From Clostridium sp. OM02-18AC (lineage in GTDB: Bacteria > Bacillota > Clostridia > Lachnospirales > Lachnospiraceae), in assembly GCF_003481825.1 (NCBI RefSeq), contig NZ_QULW01000020.1:4792-68791 (forward strand): 64,000 nucleotides of DNA, in the 5' to 3' direction. This document shows, piece by piece, positions 24,088-32,016 of the stretch. The first letter of the stretch is position 1; the number at the start of each line of letters is the position of its first letter. Below the pieces are notes generated by a model, which had not been told where the DNA came from, searched no databases, and saw nothing but the letters and a program-made list of their open reading frames with translations. A program made the translations under genes and the position numbers.

Positions 24088-24480
24088 TCATTTGCGGCTG
24101 TCCCAGGCTCCGTCCTTGCCAACATAATAGCTTCCAATGGTCTCATCCGTTGCCATGGCATGGTCTTCCCGGAAGTAATACCACTTGTCATCAATCTCTT
24201 TCCAGCCGGTTACGGCGGCACCGCTGGCATCCAGATAGTACCAGATATGATCCTGTTCATGCCACTTGGAGGTAGCCATGGTGCCATCTTCCTCGATCCA
24301 GAAGAGCACATCGCCATTCTTGATCCAGGTGTTTTTTGCCATCTTCCCGTTGGAATAATAATAATTCCATACACTTCCGCTGCGTTTCCAGCCGTTCTCC
24401 GCAAAGCTGCAGAATGCAGAAGACAATGCCAGCACTGCTGCCATGCAAAGCACTGCTGCTTTTTTCATAAACGTTGTCAT
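24088..24480 (-). CDS. small secreted wall-binding-repeat protein
   Basis: 130 residues. Signal peptide (MKKAAVLCMAAVLALSSAFCSFAE) followed by almost nothing but aromatic wall-binding repeats: GSVWNYYYSNGKMAKNTWI, GDVLFWIEEDGTMATSKW, HIWYYLDASGAAVTGWKEID, DKWYYFREDHAMATD. It ends in the YYVGKDGAW tail shared with its neighbour. No other domain, so it may be a surface coat or a competitor for wall sites. Start at 24480 or the ATG 12 bases later; the ribosome site is weak. Second of a pair, 21 bases after the upstream gene's stop. Confidence 0.78.
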   Translation of the reverse strand: MTTFMKKAAVLCMAAVLALSSAFCSFAENGWKRSGSVWNYYYSNGKMAKNTWIKNGDVLFWIEEDGTMATSKWHEQDHIWYYLDASGAAVTGWKEIDDKWYYFREDHAMATDETIGSYYVGKDGAWDSRK

Positions 24481-24501
24481 CGTCCTGCATCCATCCTTTC
24501 C

Positions 24502-25092
24502 TTAGCGGTCGCGCTTGCCATCCGCACCAACGTGTCCGCCGCCCGGAATGTTCACGTCCGTTGCCATGGTACCGCTCTTTAAGAAGTAATACTCTGCATC
24601 GTCGATGGTCTTCCAGCCATTCTTGACTGCCTTGCCATCCTCACCCATGTAGTACCACTTGCCTTCCTCGTTCTGATACCAGCCATTGGTCAGCATTTTT
24701 CCATCGGCATCGAGGTAATACATATCCTTGTTCTCGGTGTAAACCTGGTCTTTCATGATCATGCCCTTGTTATCTACCCGGTACCAGGTGTCGCCGTCCG
24801 CTACCCAGCATCCGGTTGCCATAACACCATTGCCCTGTACCCAGTAGGAAGCGGCAATGCTCTTGCCCTCCTCGGTCACGAAATCCTTGCTGCCAACCTG
24901 GTAGCTCAATTCTCCGGACTCATCGTTGCTGACCAGTGTATTGATCCAGGTATTTCTTGCAACGGTTCCGTCCTCCTGGTAATAATACCACTCACTGCCA
25001 ACCTTGCCCCAGCCTGCTGCAAATGCTGCCGTGCTGGATAATGCAGCCATAGCCAGGCTCAGCGCCATAACCTTAAACATATTTTTCTTCAT
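24502..25092 (-). CDS. secreted wall-binding-repeat protein
   Basis: 196 residues from the ATG at 25092 (GGAG about ten bases ahead). Signal peptide KKNMFKVMALSLAMAALSSTAAFA, then about six aromatic repeats of the GxWYYxxxDGxxxxxxW type, e.g. GSEWYYYQEDGTVARNTWI, GDTWYRVDNKGMIMKDQ, GKWYYMGEDGKAVKNGWKT. It ends with GGGHVGADGKRDR, related to the tail of the downstream paralogue. No catalytic domain is visible. It heads a two-gene unit with its own promoter and a terminator after the second gene. Confidence 0.8.
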   Translation of the reverse strand: MKKNMFKVMALSLAMAALSSTAAFAAGWGKVGSEWYYYQEDGTVARNTWINTLVSNDESGELSYQVGSKDFVTEEGKSIAASYWVQGNGVMATGCWVADGDTWYRVDNKGMIMKDQVYTENKDMYYLDADGKMLTNGWYQNEEGKWYYMGEDGKAVKNGWKTIDDAEYYFLKSGTMATDVNIPGGGHVGADGKRDR

Positions 25093-25140
25093 AACGATCA
25101 TTCTCCTTTTTCCGTCAGAACACTCTTACTGCTATAGTTT

Positions 25141-25170
25141 ATGATACCTTTTTCCAATGGCATTTGTCAA
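25141..25170 (-). promoter_or_regulatory. sigma-A promoter of the wall-binding pair
   Basis: Minus strand TTGACA (25165-25170), 18-base spacer, TATCAT (25141-25146), about 50 bases before the first gene. Confidence 0.7.
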
Positions 25171-25225
25171 CGAATTTGCCGGGCAATTATCTGACGATTT
25201 TCTTTCAATTTGCGATATCCTGTGT

Positions 25226-25231
25226 TATAAT
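25226..25231 (+). promoter_or_regulatory. -10 box of the rpiR-type gene
   Basis: TATAAT 30 bases before the ATG; the -35 at 17 bases (TTTCAA) is weak. Confidence 0.5.
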
Positions 25232-25260
25232 CTTTCATATTACAAAGTCTGGAGGATATT

Positions 25261-26037
25261 ATGGGAATTCAGCTCGATCGTGTCATCAATGAAAACTATG
25301 AAAAACTGAATACGGTAGACCAGCACATCCTGCAATTCGTGCAGGCTAATCTAGAGTCCTGCAAGAAAATGAACATTGCTGATCTTGCCAAACTTTGTAA
25401 CGTTTCCACGGCAACGATCCTCCGCACAGCCCAGAAATTGAATTTCAGTGGTTACAGTGAGTTCAAATATTTTCTGCGTTCCGATTCTGCAGAAAACGCA
25501 GAAGTTCTGAACCTGATTGAAATTCTGAATCAGGATATTGCACAAACCACCAAACTTTTTCTCCAGAACAGTCAGGTTCTGGACATCTGCCGGCTCATCG
25601 ATCAGTCTGACCGGATTTATGCTTATGGAACAGGACAAGGCCAGCGCCTGATGCTCCAGGAACTGGCCCGTTGTTTCTTAAATGTGAATAAAAATATTGT
25701 GATTATCCCAACTCACACTGAGTTAAAGATCGTGAAGAAATACATGCGTCCGAATGATCTTTTATTTGTCGCGTCCTGGTCTGGCAATGTCGAAAAATAC
25801 CGGGAAACGCTCCTGAATCTCAGTCTCATGAAGATTCCCCTGGTTTCTGTTACAACCATGTCCAACAATGAACTGGCCGAGATTTCAGCTTACAACCTTT
25901 ATTATCAGGGTACAGCCGTGAACAAAGAAATGAACATCAACCGTTCTTCCTACCTGACCCTGCACCTTGTTCTCCACCTGCTGTATGACCAGTATATCAA
26001 TTATCTGAATCAGCCTGACGATGCTTCACATACATAG
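25261..26037 (+). CDS. RpiR/MurR-family transcriptional regulator
   Basis: 258 residues. The N-terminal 75 residues form the RpiR helix-turn-helix (MNIADLAKLCNVSTATILRT with LNFSGYSEFKYFL). The rest is a SIS sugar-phosphate-binding domain (IYAYGTGQGQRLMLQELAR, then LLFVASWSGNVEKYRETLLN). Such regulators respond to phosphosugars. It faces the PTS-amidase operon whose last gene it overlaps by 41 bases at the 3' ends, so it is the obvious local regulator; the effector would be the phosphorylated product of EIICBA (inference). Ribosome site GGAGG five bases before the ATG. Confidence 0.9.
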   Translation: MGIQLDRVINENYEKLNTVDQHILQFVQANLESCKKMNIADLAKLCNVSTATILRTAQKLNFSGYSEFKYFLRSDSAENAEVLNLIEILNQDIAQTTKLFLQNSQVLDICRLIDQSDRIYAYGTGQGQRLMLQELARCFLNVNKNIVIIPTHTELKIVKKYMRPNDLLFVASWSGNVEKYRETLLNLSLMKIPLVSVTTMSNNELAEISAYNLYYQGTAVNKEMNINRSSYLTLHLVLHLLYDQYINYLNQPDDASHT

Positions 26038-27412
26038 CTTTTCCTTTTTCCAGCAGGAACGGTCGCAGATACGCAACCGTGGAACACATAGGCAGTACAT
26101 CCGGATGCATTCGGATCCCAAGCACCTTTTCCAGATAACTTCTGCGTTTCACAATCCGTTCCCAGAGCTGTGGCTCTTCCTTTTGGATTTCCATGCGCAG
26201 CGTTTCATCTGCCAGTGCAATGGTACTTTCCACACTGGTTCCCGCATAGCCGGGAACCGATGGAATAATATCGGTTTGCAGCATCATTCCACTTTTCAGG
26301 ATTTCCTCACTTGCCTCATAGACCGGAGAAGACATCCATTCTTCATCTGCCGTCAGGTGTCCCGGACAAAGAGACCACCGATACTCCTCTTTTGGCAATA
26401 TCTGTTCGATCCGATCATATAGTTCTCCACCGCTCATTCCGCAGTGAATTTCTCCCAGCCAGGACACAATTGCATGATAATACGGTTTTACGACCCGATC
26501 CAGATAATTCCGATTCGCTTCCGGAAGTTCGTTCTCACTGTGAACTGCATATCCACAGCGTGAGGAAAGCCCGCCGCGATATCCGACCGTCAGACTGACC
26601 GGATCTCCAAGCTTCACATCCTTATCCATTGGGTACAGGTTTGCTTTTTCAAAACGTTTTCCAGCCGCCGCAATCGTCACTACGCTGTTTTTCTGCCCCA
26701 ACGCCTGCAGATCTGCTCCAAGCTCTGTTTCTTTCACACCAATGTCCAGATGGTCCATAGCCTTTAATATGCAGTCCGAAGCCAGCGCTGCACCAAATTC
26801 ATAATGCGCCAGTTCATTGGCCGTATTGATACAGCGCACGCCTTTCTTTCCGATAAAAATATCTGCTGCATTCACGACGATTCCGTCCGGCCCGGCGGCA
26901 TCACGAACCGCTTCCACAATATAAGACGGTACATCAAACAGCTGTCTGTTATCCAGAATCCGGCTGGTAAAATATTTCCAGCCTACAATTCCAATCCGGC
27001 TTTCTTCTTTCAGCCCGGCTTCCCGAAAACATTCCGTAAGACTGCACTCTCCGCCCATCGGCTGATTCGGCAGGGAAAAGAATGGGACATGGATTGCCTG
27101 GGCTTTGATCCGAGCACAGGATACCTTATTCAGATTTTCGTTTCCCATCATCATCGCATGATGCCCGCCTTTATTCAGAACCAGCAGTGCCTCCTCAAAT
27201 CTTGGCAGAAATCCCGTAAGATAGGCAAAATTTTGCCCATGCTCCAGATCCCCGTAAACAACCAGAGAATCCAGATTTTCTTGTTCCATTCGTTCCAGCA
27301 CAGCTCTGCACCGTTTCTCCATGACAGCATCACTGAGCAGGACCGGCACTCCGGTACAATCCGGCTTTGGAGGCATCACCGTTCCATAGCAAATTTCTCC
27401 AGATCCTCTCAT
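25997..27412 (-). CDS. M24-fold aminopeptidase-P-like protein, metal site degraded
   Basis: 471 residues. The N-terminal half is a creatinase-type domain (DSLVVYGDLEHGQNFAYLTG), the C-terminal half a pita-bread fold like Xaa-Pro peptidases. Aligned by eye to PepP, the two metal aspartates are replaced (LTVGYRGGLSSRCGYA where LIDxG...D is usual), the first Glu is Asp (MLQTDIIP), while His (CPGHLTADEEW) and the last Glu (TSVESTIALADE) remain. It may be inactive, use one metal, or catalyse another C-N cleavage, as creatinase does without metal. It overlaps the M20 stop by four bases (ATGA). Last gene of the operon; no terminator is visible because it overlaps the rpiR-type gene. Confidence 0.75.
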   Translation of the reverse strand: MRGSGEICYGTVMPPKPDCTGVPVLLSDAVMEKRCRAVLERMEQENLDSLVVYGDLEHGQNFAYLTGFLPRFEEALLVLNKGGHHAMMMGNENLNKVSCARIKAQAIHVPFFSLPNQPMGGECSLTECFREAGLKEESRIGIVGWKYFTSRILDNRQLFDVPSYIVEAVRDAAGPDGIVVNAADIFIGKKGVRCINTANELAHYEFGAALASDCILKAMDHLDIGVKETELGADLQALGQKNSVVTIAAAGKRFEKANLYPMDKDVKLGDPVSLTVGYRGGLSSRCGYAVHSENELPEANRNYLDRVVKPYYHAIVSWLGEIHCGMSGGELYDRIEQILPKEEYRWSLCPGHLTADEEWMSSPVYEASEEILKSGMMLQTDIIPSVPGYAGTSVESTIALADETLRMEIQKEEPQLWERIVKRRSYLEKVLGIRMHPDVLPMCSTVAYLRPFLLEKGKAMYVKHRQADSDN

Positions 27413-28680
27413 TTTTCTTCCTCTCTGCTCAGTTCCATAATCAAATGCAGCAGAACATCTGCACCCTTCTTCACATCTTCATATTCCGTCCACTCCTCCG
27501 GACAGTGTGAAACACCTCCATTGCGGCTTGGAACATAGATCATATTGGTATCTGTAAAATCGGTCATGATCATGGAATCATGTCCGGTTCCGTTGTTGAT
27601 AATGCAGTGGCTGTAGCCAAGTTCATCACAGATGGCTTCCATTTTCCTGACATTCTCCCAGCACATCACACTAGGGCCTGTCGGGTTTGGATAATTGATC
27701 CGGCGTATTTCCTCCAAGTCACAGGAAATCCCATATTTTTGCGCAACATGGTCTAAAATATCCTGGATCATCTTCCGGAAATCCGTCTTTTCGATACACT
27801 CTTTGGAAAATGTCCGGATCTCGATCTTTCCTTCCACCAGTTCCGGTACAAACTGGTTGGAATTTGGTGTAATATCCAGTTTGCCTACCATGCCGGTTAC
27901 ATCCGGTCCCAAAGCCCTGATCTGCTCATCAAACATCGTGATAAAGCAGGCTGCGGCAACCAATGCGTCTTTTCGTTCAGCCATCGGCGCAGTAGAATCT
28001 GCAGTCTGCCCATGGAAACGAATCGTGTAACGTCCGATTCCTGCCAGATATTTGATCAGACCAATTTCAATATTTTCGCGATCCAGAACCGGTCCCTGCT
28101 CCACATGCATTTCCACAAAATTTTTGATCGAGCCCGGAGCACGTCTGGCTGATTCCAGATTCGGAATCAGGCCATACTCCTTCATTGCTTCCAGCTTTGT
28201 CTGTCCAAAGCGGTTCTTCACGGTCTCCAACTCTTCCATAGTCATAGTACCAACCATCGCGCGCGAATTGGAAACTCCGGTGCAGGGACCAAATGTGGCC
28301 CCTTCCTCTGCATTCATTAAGATCAGCTCCAATGGATAGTCATTCTCAAAACCGCACTCATGGAGAACACGCATAACTTCCAGCGCAGCTACACTGCCTG
28401 CCGCACCATCAAAGGCACCTCCGTTTACCACGGAATCATAATGGGAACCGAACATTACAACCGGTGCATCCTTCAATTTTCCCTCTTTTCTTCCGAACAG
28501 TGTGCCAAATCCGTCCTCATAAATCTGAATCCCCAGTTTCTGCATTTCTTCTTTGAGATATTCCTTGGCCATCTTATCTTCTTTCGAATAAGAAGACCGT
28601 GTCACACCATGACCCGGTGTAGAAGTATACGTTGCCAATATCTCCAGATCATGCTGAATTCTCGCCTTATTTGTTCTCAT
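27409..28680 (-). CDS. M20 amidohydrolase, hydantoinase/carbamoylase subfamily
   Basis: 423 residues, like N-carbamoyl-L-amino-acid hydrolases, allantoate amidohydrolases and beta-ureidopropionases. All metal ligands are present: GSHYDS, GGAFDGAAGS, NAEEGATFGP, EMHVEQGPVL and NGGVSHCPEEW. The usual substrate-contact loop GxANHAGTTPM reads GQTADSTAPM here, so the substrate may differ from the known members. It is cytosolic, with no signal peptide. It lies 20 bases after EIICBA and overlaps the M24-like gene, so it should act on what that PTS imports, breaking an amide or ureido bond. Confidence 0.85.
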   Translation of the reverse strand: MRTNKARIQHDLEILATYTSTPGHGVTRSSYSKEDKMAKEYLKEEMQKLGIQIYEDGFGTLFGRKEGKLKDAPVVMFGSHYDSVVNGGAFDGAAGSVAALEVMRVLHECGFENDYPLELILMNAEEGATFGPCTGVSNSRAMVGTMTMEELETVKNRFGQTKLEAMKEYGLIPNLESARRAPGSIKNFVEMHVEQGPVLDRENIEIGLIKYLAGIGRYTIRFHGQTADSTAPMAERKDALVAAACFITMFDEQIRALGPDVTGMVGKLDITPNSNQFVPELVEGKIEIRTFSKECIEKTDFRKMIQDILDHVAQKYGISCDLEEIRRINYPNPTGPSVMCWENVRKMEAICDELGYSHCIINNGTGHDSMIMTDFTDTNMIYVPSRNGGVSHCPEEWTEYEDVKKGADVLLHLIMELSREEEK

Positions 28681-28700
28681 TTTTTCTCCCTGTATAACGT

Positions 28701-30740
28701 TTAATAAATTTTTACATTGATTTCCTGATGCTCTTTCAGCTTCTGATGCGCCGCATTTACATTCACAGTCTTATTCGGGAAGATCAGAATCACTACCGGA
28801 TCCAATCCTCGTGAATGGATCAGTTCCCGGTCAAATTCGATCAGTTTTTCTCCCTGTTTTACCTTCTGTCCCTGCTTTACAAAGGATCGGAAACCTTCCC
28901 CTTTCAGCTTCACCGTATCAATGCCGATATGAATCAGTACTTCATCTCCGTTTTCTGTTACGATTCCAACTGCATGATTTGTCTCAAAGCAGGCTGCAAC
29001 CGTTCCGCTCCACGGTGCATATACCGTATTGCTCTCCGGAATGATGGCAAATCCATCGCCTACCATCTTCTGGGAAAATGCAGTATCCTTCACTTCCGTG
29101 ATCGGAATCAGGCTTCCTGCTACCGGAGCCTCAAAATCTGCGTGCTTTCCAGCTGCACTGCTCCCTGCCTTTTTTACTGCACGTTTCAGTTCTGCGGCTG
29201 CCTTCTCAACCTTTGCTCCATATACGACCTGAACATTTTCTTCATTAATACGAATCAGTCCGAGGGATCCGGTTGCCTTTAACGCTTTTTCATTGACCTT
29301 TGCAGAATCTTTCAGCACCAGTCTGAGACGGGAAATACAGTTATCAATTTCAACAATATTTTCTTTGCCTCCCAGAGCTTCCATGATTGCTGATCCCAGC
29401 TCGGTGATTTCTTCATTATAATCAACCGCATCTGACTCGTCCTCACGGCCCGGAGTCTTAATATTGAACTTCACGATAGCCCACTTAAATACATTGTAAT
29501 AGATCACAGCATAAACCAGACCTACTCCTACATTTAAGATCCATTTGGTCTGAGGTCCGCGCAGCACGCCAAATAACATAAGATCAACCAAGCCGCCGCC
29601 TGCATTTCCGATGCAGACACTCAGGAAGGTGTTGATCAGGAAAGACATACCTGCCATAAACGCATGGAACACCCATAAAAGCGGGGAGATGAAAATAAAG
29701 GAAAACTCAATCGGCTCTGTAATACCGGTAAAGAAGCTCGTCAATCCAGCTGCCAGTAAAATACCTTTTGCTTTCTCACGATTCTGCGGATATGCAGTTT
29801 TATACATGGCATAACATGCTGCCGGAAGACCAAATACCATGAACGGATGCGTTCCCTGTGTCAGGAAGCGTGTTGCCTGACGCATAACATCCATATCCGG
29901 ATTCTGCTGCATCAGCAGAGTATTAAAGATATTCAGCGCACCAGATACCTGCTGGCCATCGATCTCAGCGGTTCCTCCAATTGGAGTAAAGCGGATCAGC
30001 TGATTCAGGATATGATGCAGGCCAGTCGGGATCAGAAGACGTTCCAGGAATCCGTAAATGAACGTACCAAATGCTCCCGCAGAAGCAAGAAGACTGCCAA
30101 ATCCATTGATGATCACATTAAATACCGGCCATACGAAGAACATAAGCAGTCCCAGGAACGGGATCGTCACAACCATCATGATCGGAACGAAACGCTTGCC
30201 GCTGAAGAAACTGAATGCTACCGGAAGCTGTGTCTCATGGAAACGGTTGTGGATCATTGCCGTCCAAAGACCAACAATGATACCGCCAAAAATACTCATG
30301 CGATAGGTGAAGATACCCATAACAGTATCATAAGCCGCATTCTGCTGCGTCGCTTCAAGTAAAGAATACCCCTGTCTCATCAGATAATCAATACTAACTG
30401 TATCGGCCGTGATTCCTTTCAGGCTTAAGAAAAACCGGATCGTGGTATGGAACAGCGCAAATCCTATGATCGATGCAAACGTTGCCACTTCGCGGTCTTC
30501 TCTTGACATACCCTGAGCCACGGACATGCAGAACAGGATTGGAAGAAGACCAAACAGTGCACCTGCCAGTGCATTTACAAGGCTGACAAAGTTATTTACA
30601 AATGCCACATCCTGAAGTACATTTCCGAATACATTCGGATTCTGTAGTGTGGAAGCGAGTCCCAATAATAAACCAGCTGCTACAATAATGGACAAAGGCC
30701 CCATCAAAGATTTTCCCAGCTTTTGTATAAATGTTTTCAT
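28701..30740 (-). CDS. PTS glucose-family EIICBA transporter
   Basis: 679 residues from the ATG at 30740; GGAGGG just upstream makes it better than the ATG at 30752. EIIC (1-415) has about ten spans and the family motif GITEPIEFSFIFISPLL. EIIB (about 435-520) carries the phospho-cysteine in EIDNCISRLRLVLKD. EIIA (about 545-675) carries the phospho-histidine in VLIHIGIDTVKLKGEGF. It imports and phosphorylates a hexose or amino-sugar-type substrate; the fusion order C-B-A is that of PtsG and related porters. It is first of three genes, downstream of a palindrome-rich promoter region. Confidence 0.93.
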   Translation of the reverse strand: MKTFIQKLGKSLMGPLSIIVAAGLLLGLASTLQNPNVFGNVLQDVAFVNNFVSLVNALAGALFGLLPILFCMSVAQGMSREDREVATFASIIGFALFHTTIRFFLSLKGITADTVSIDYLMRQGYSLLEATQQNAAYDTVMGIFTYRMSIFGGIIVGLWTAMIHNRFHETQLPVAFSFFSGKRFVPIMMVVTIPFLGLLMFFVWPVFNVIINGFGSLLASAGAFGTFIYGFLERLLIPTGLHHILNQLIRFTPIGGTAEIDGQQVSGALNIFNTLLMQQNPDMDVMRQATRFLTQGTHPFMVFGLPAACYAMYKTAYPQNREKAKGILLAAGLTSFFTGITEPIEFSFIFISPLLWVFHAFMAGMSFLINTFLSVCIGNAGGGLVDLMLFGVLRGPQTKWILNVGVGLVYAVIYYNVFKWAIVKFNIKTPGREDESDAVDYNEEITELGSAIMEALGGKENIVEIDNCISRLRLVLKDSAKVNEKALKATGSLGLIRINEENVQVVYGAKVEKAAAELKRAVKKAGSSAAGKHADFEAPVAGSLIPITEVKDTAFSQKMVGDGFAIIPESNTVYAPWSGTVAACFETNHAVGIVTENGDEVLIHIGIDTVKLKGEGFRSFVKQGQKVKQGEKLIEFDRELIHSRGLDPVVILIFPNKTVNVNAAHQKLKEHQEINVKIY

Positions 30741-30752
30741 TTTACCCTCCAT

Positions 30753-30804
30753 TTCATTATATTTGCGCGCAAAATCATTTTAATGATAAACAAATTATAA
30801 TGAA
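30753..30804 (-). promoter_or_regulatory. operator/promoter of the EIICBA operon
   Basis: A -10 TATAAT (minus strand, 30794-30799) lies within nested dyads: TTCATTATATTTG (30753-30765) against CAAATTATAATGAA (30791-30804), TTTGCGCGCAAA (30762-30773), and TCATTTTAATGA (30775-30786). These are likely sites for the neighbouring RpiR-type regulator. The -35 is weak. Confidence 0.55.
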
Positions 30805-30908
30805 TCGGAGAAAGGAAGTAAATATGCAGACAGCATCCTGACTCGTCTTGCCGTCTTCTGACATTTTTTACATTTTATGAAAATTTTTACATGTGCATAC
30901 GCATTTTC

Positions 30909-30960
30909 AAAAGATAACAGGGTCATGGAAGTTGCCTTGCGGCAGCTTCCATGACCCTGT
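30909..30960 (-). terminator. terminator after the DUF1292 gene
   Basis: A very long stem (30917-30931 with 30946-30960, extended by TGCC/GGCA) with a short loop, followed on the minus strand by TATCTTTTG; 22 bases past the stop codon. Confidence 0.7.
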
Positions 30961-30982
30961 CACGTTCACGATATTATTATGT

Positions 30983-31312
30983 TTAGTCGAGTTCATCCTC
31001 GCCTACGATCTCGTCAAACTCCTGGTCATCCAGCAGCTCATCGAAAGCATCTGCTACAACTTCATACTCGTCGTCATCCTCGATGTTGTCCAGGCTCGGA
31101 TTACCGTCCTCGTCTTCCTCGTAACGGTATAAGTATACCTCGCCCTCTTCTGCCTCTGCGCCCTCGGTCGGGAGCAGTGCGATATAGTCACGGTCGCCTG
31201 CCTCAAAGATGGTGAGCACAACACACTCTACTTCACTGCCATCATCTAAGGTGAGGGTTACAGTCATCTCCTCCTGCTCTAAATCCATCTCTTCGTTCTG
31301 GTTCTTTGCCAT
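30983..31312 (-). CDS. DUF1292 protein (YrzB-like)
   Basis: 109 residues, extremely acidic. The core MTVTLTLDDGSEVECVVLTIF...YIALLPTE matches DUF1292, a small protein present in nearly all Firmicutes, often near ruvX and alaS. Its function is unknown. Here it stands alone with its own promoter, terminator and GAGG ribosome site. Acidic residues dominate the C-terminal 60 residues. Confidence 0.88.
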   Translation of the reverse strand: MAKNQNEEMDLEQEEMTVTLTLDDGSEVECVVLTIFEAGDRDYIALLPTEGAEAEEGEVYLYRYEEDEDGNPSLDNIEDDDEYEVVADAFDELLDDQEFDEIVGEDELD

Positions 31313-31357
31313 AAAAATGTACCTCGCTGATTTTTCTTGCCAATACGTTGCCAGTTC

Positions 31358-31386
31358 ATTATAGCTGACCGGAATGTTTTAGGCAA
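31358..31386 (-). promoter_or_regulatory. sigma-A promoter of the DUF1292 gene
   Basis: Minus strand TTGCCT (31381-31386), 17-base spacer, perfect TATAAT (31358-31363). Confidence 0.7.
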
Positions 31387-31428
31387 TATGTTTTGCGGAT
31401 TCCGGTTATATTTTTTCGGCTGGCAGTT

Positions 31429-32016
31429 TTAAAATTCAATACCCTTCCTCGCCGGAATTCCCTTTTGGTAAGGATGTTTTACCATGTGGATCTCCGATAC
31501 ATAATCCGCCTGCTCCACAAACTTCTCCGATGGGTCCCGTCCGGTCAGGACAACCTCAAGCCCCGCTGGTTTTGTATGCAGAAATTCCAGTACAGACTGT
31601 TCCTGCACCATGCCATAATTGCAGGATGCCAGGATCTCGTCCAGGATCAGCAGGTCATAGTTTCCGCTTTCTGCTTCTTTTTCCGCTGTCTCAAACCGTT
31701 TCTGGTAATACTCTGCGGCTTCTGCCTTCTGTTCCTCGTTCATGCGGAACACAAAGCCAAAGGTACGGTCACAGTGGGTGACAGTGATGCCTGGAATACT
31801 CCGAAGCACTTCCACTTCCCCGGAGTTTTCTGTTTTTAAGAAACGCACTACCAGAACCTTCATGCCGCGGCCTGCCGCACGAACAGCCAGACCCACGGCT
31901 GCAGAGGTCTTGCCTTTGCCGTCACCGCAGTATATGTGCACAAGACCCTGCCGCATTTCTTTCTGCTCCTGTTTTTGTGAACTCATTTTCTGCTGTTCCA
32001 TCTTTTTGTCCTGCAT
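31429..32016 (-). CDS. cobO: corrinoid adenosyltransferase (CobO/BtuR type)
   Basis: 195 residues from the ATG at 32016, which shares its A with the TGA of the upstream helicase (TGATG). After a Gln/Lys-rich head, the P-loop is CGDGKGKTSAAVGLA; then VVRFLKT, the LLILDEILASCNYG strand and VVLTGRDPSEKFVEQADYVSE fit CobA/CobO/BtuR. It adds the adenosyl group to cob(I)alamin or cobyrinic acid diamide. No other cobalamin gene is near; it may support salvage for B12-dependent enzymes. Confidence 0.9.
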   Translation of the reverse strand: MQDKKMEQQKMSSQKQEQKEMRQGLVHIYCGDGKGKTSAAVGLAVRAAGRGMKVLVVRFLKTENSGEVEVLRSIPGITVTHCDRTFGFVFRMNEEQKAEAAEYYQKRFETAEKEAESGNYDLLILDEILASCNYGMVQEQSVLEFLHTKPAGLEVVLTGRDPSEKFVEQADYVSEIHMVKHPYQKGIPARKGIEF

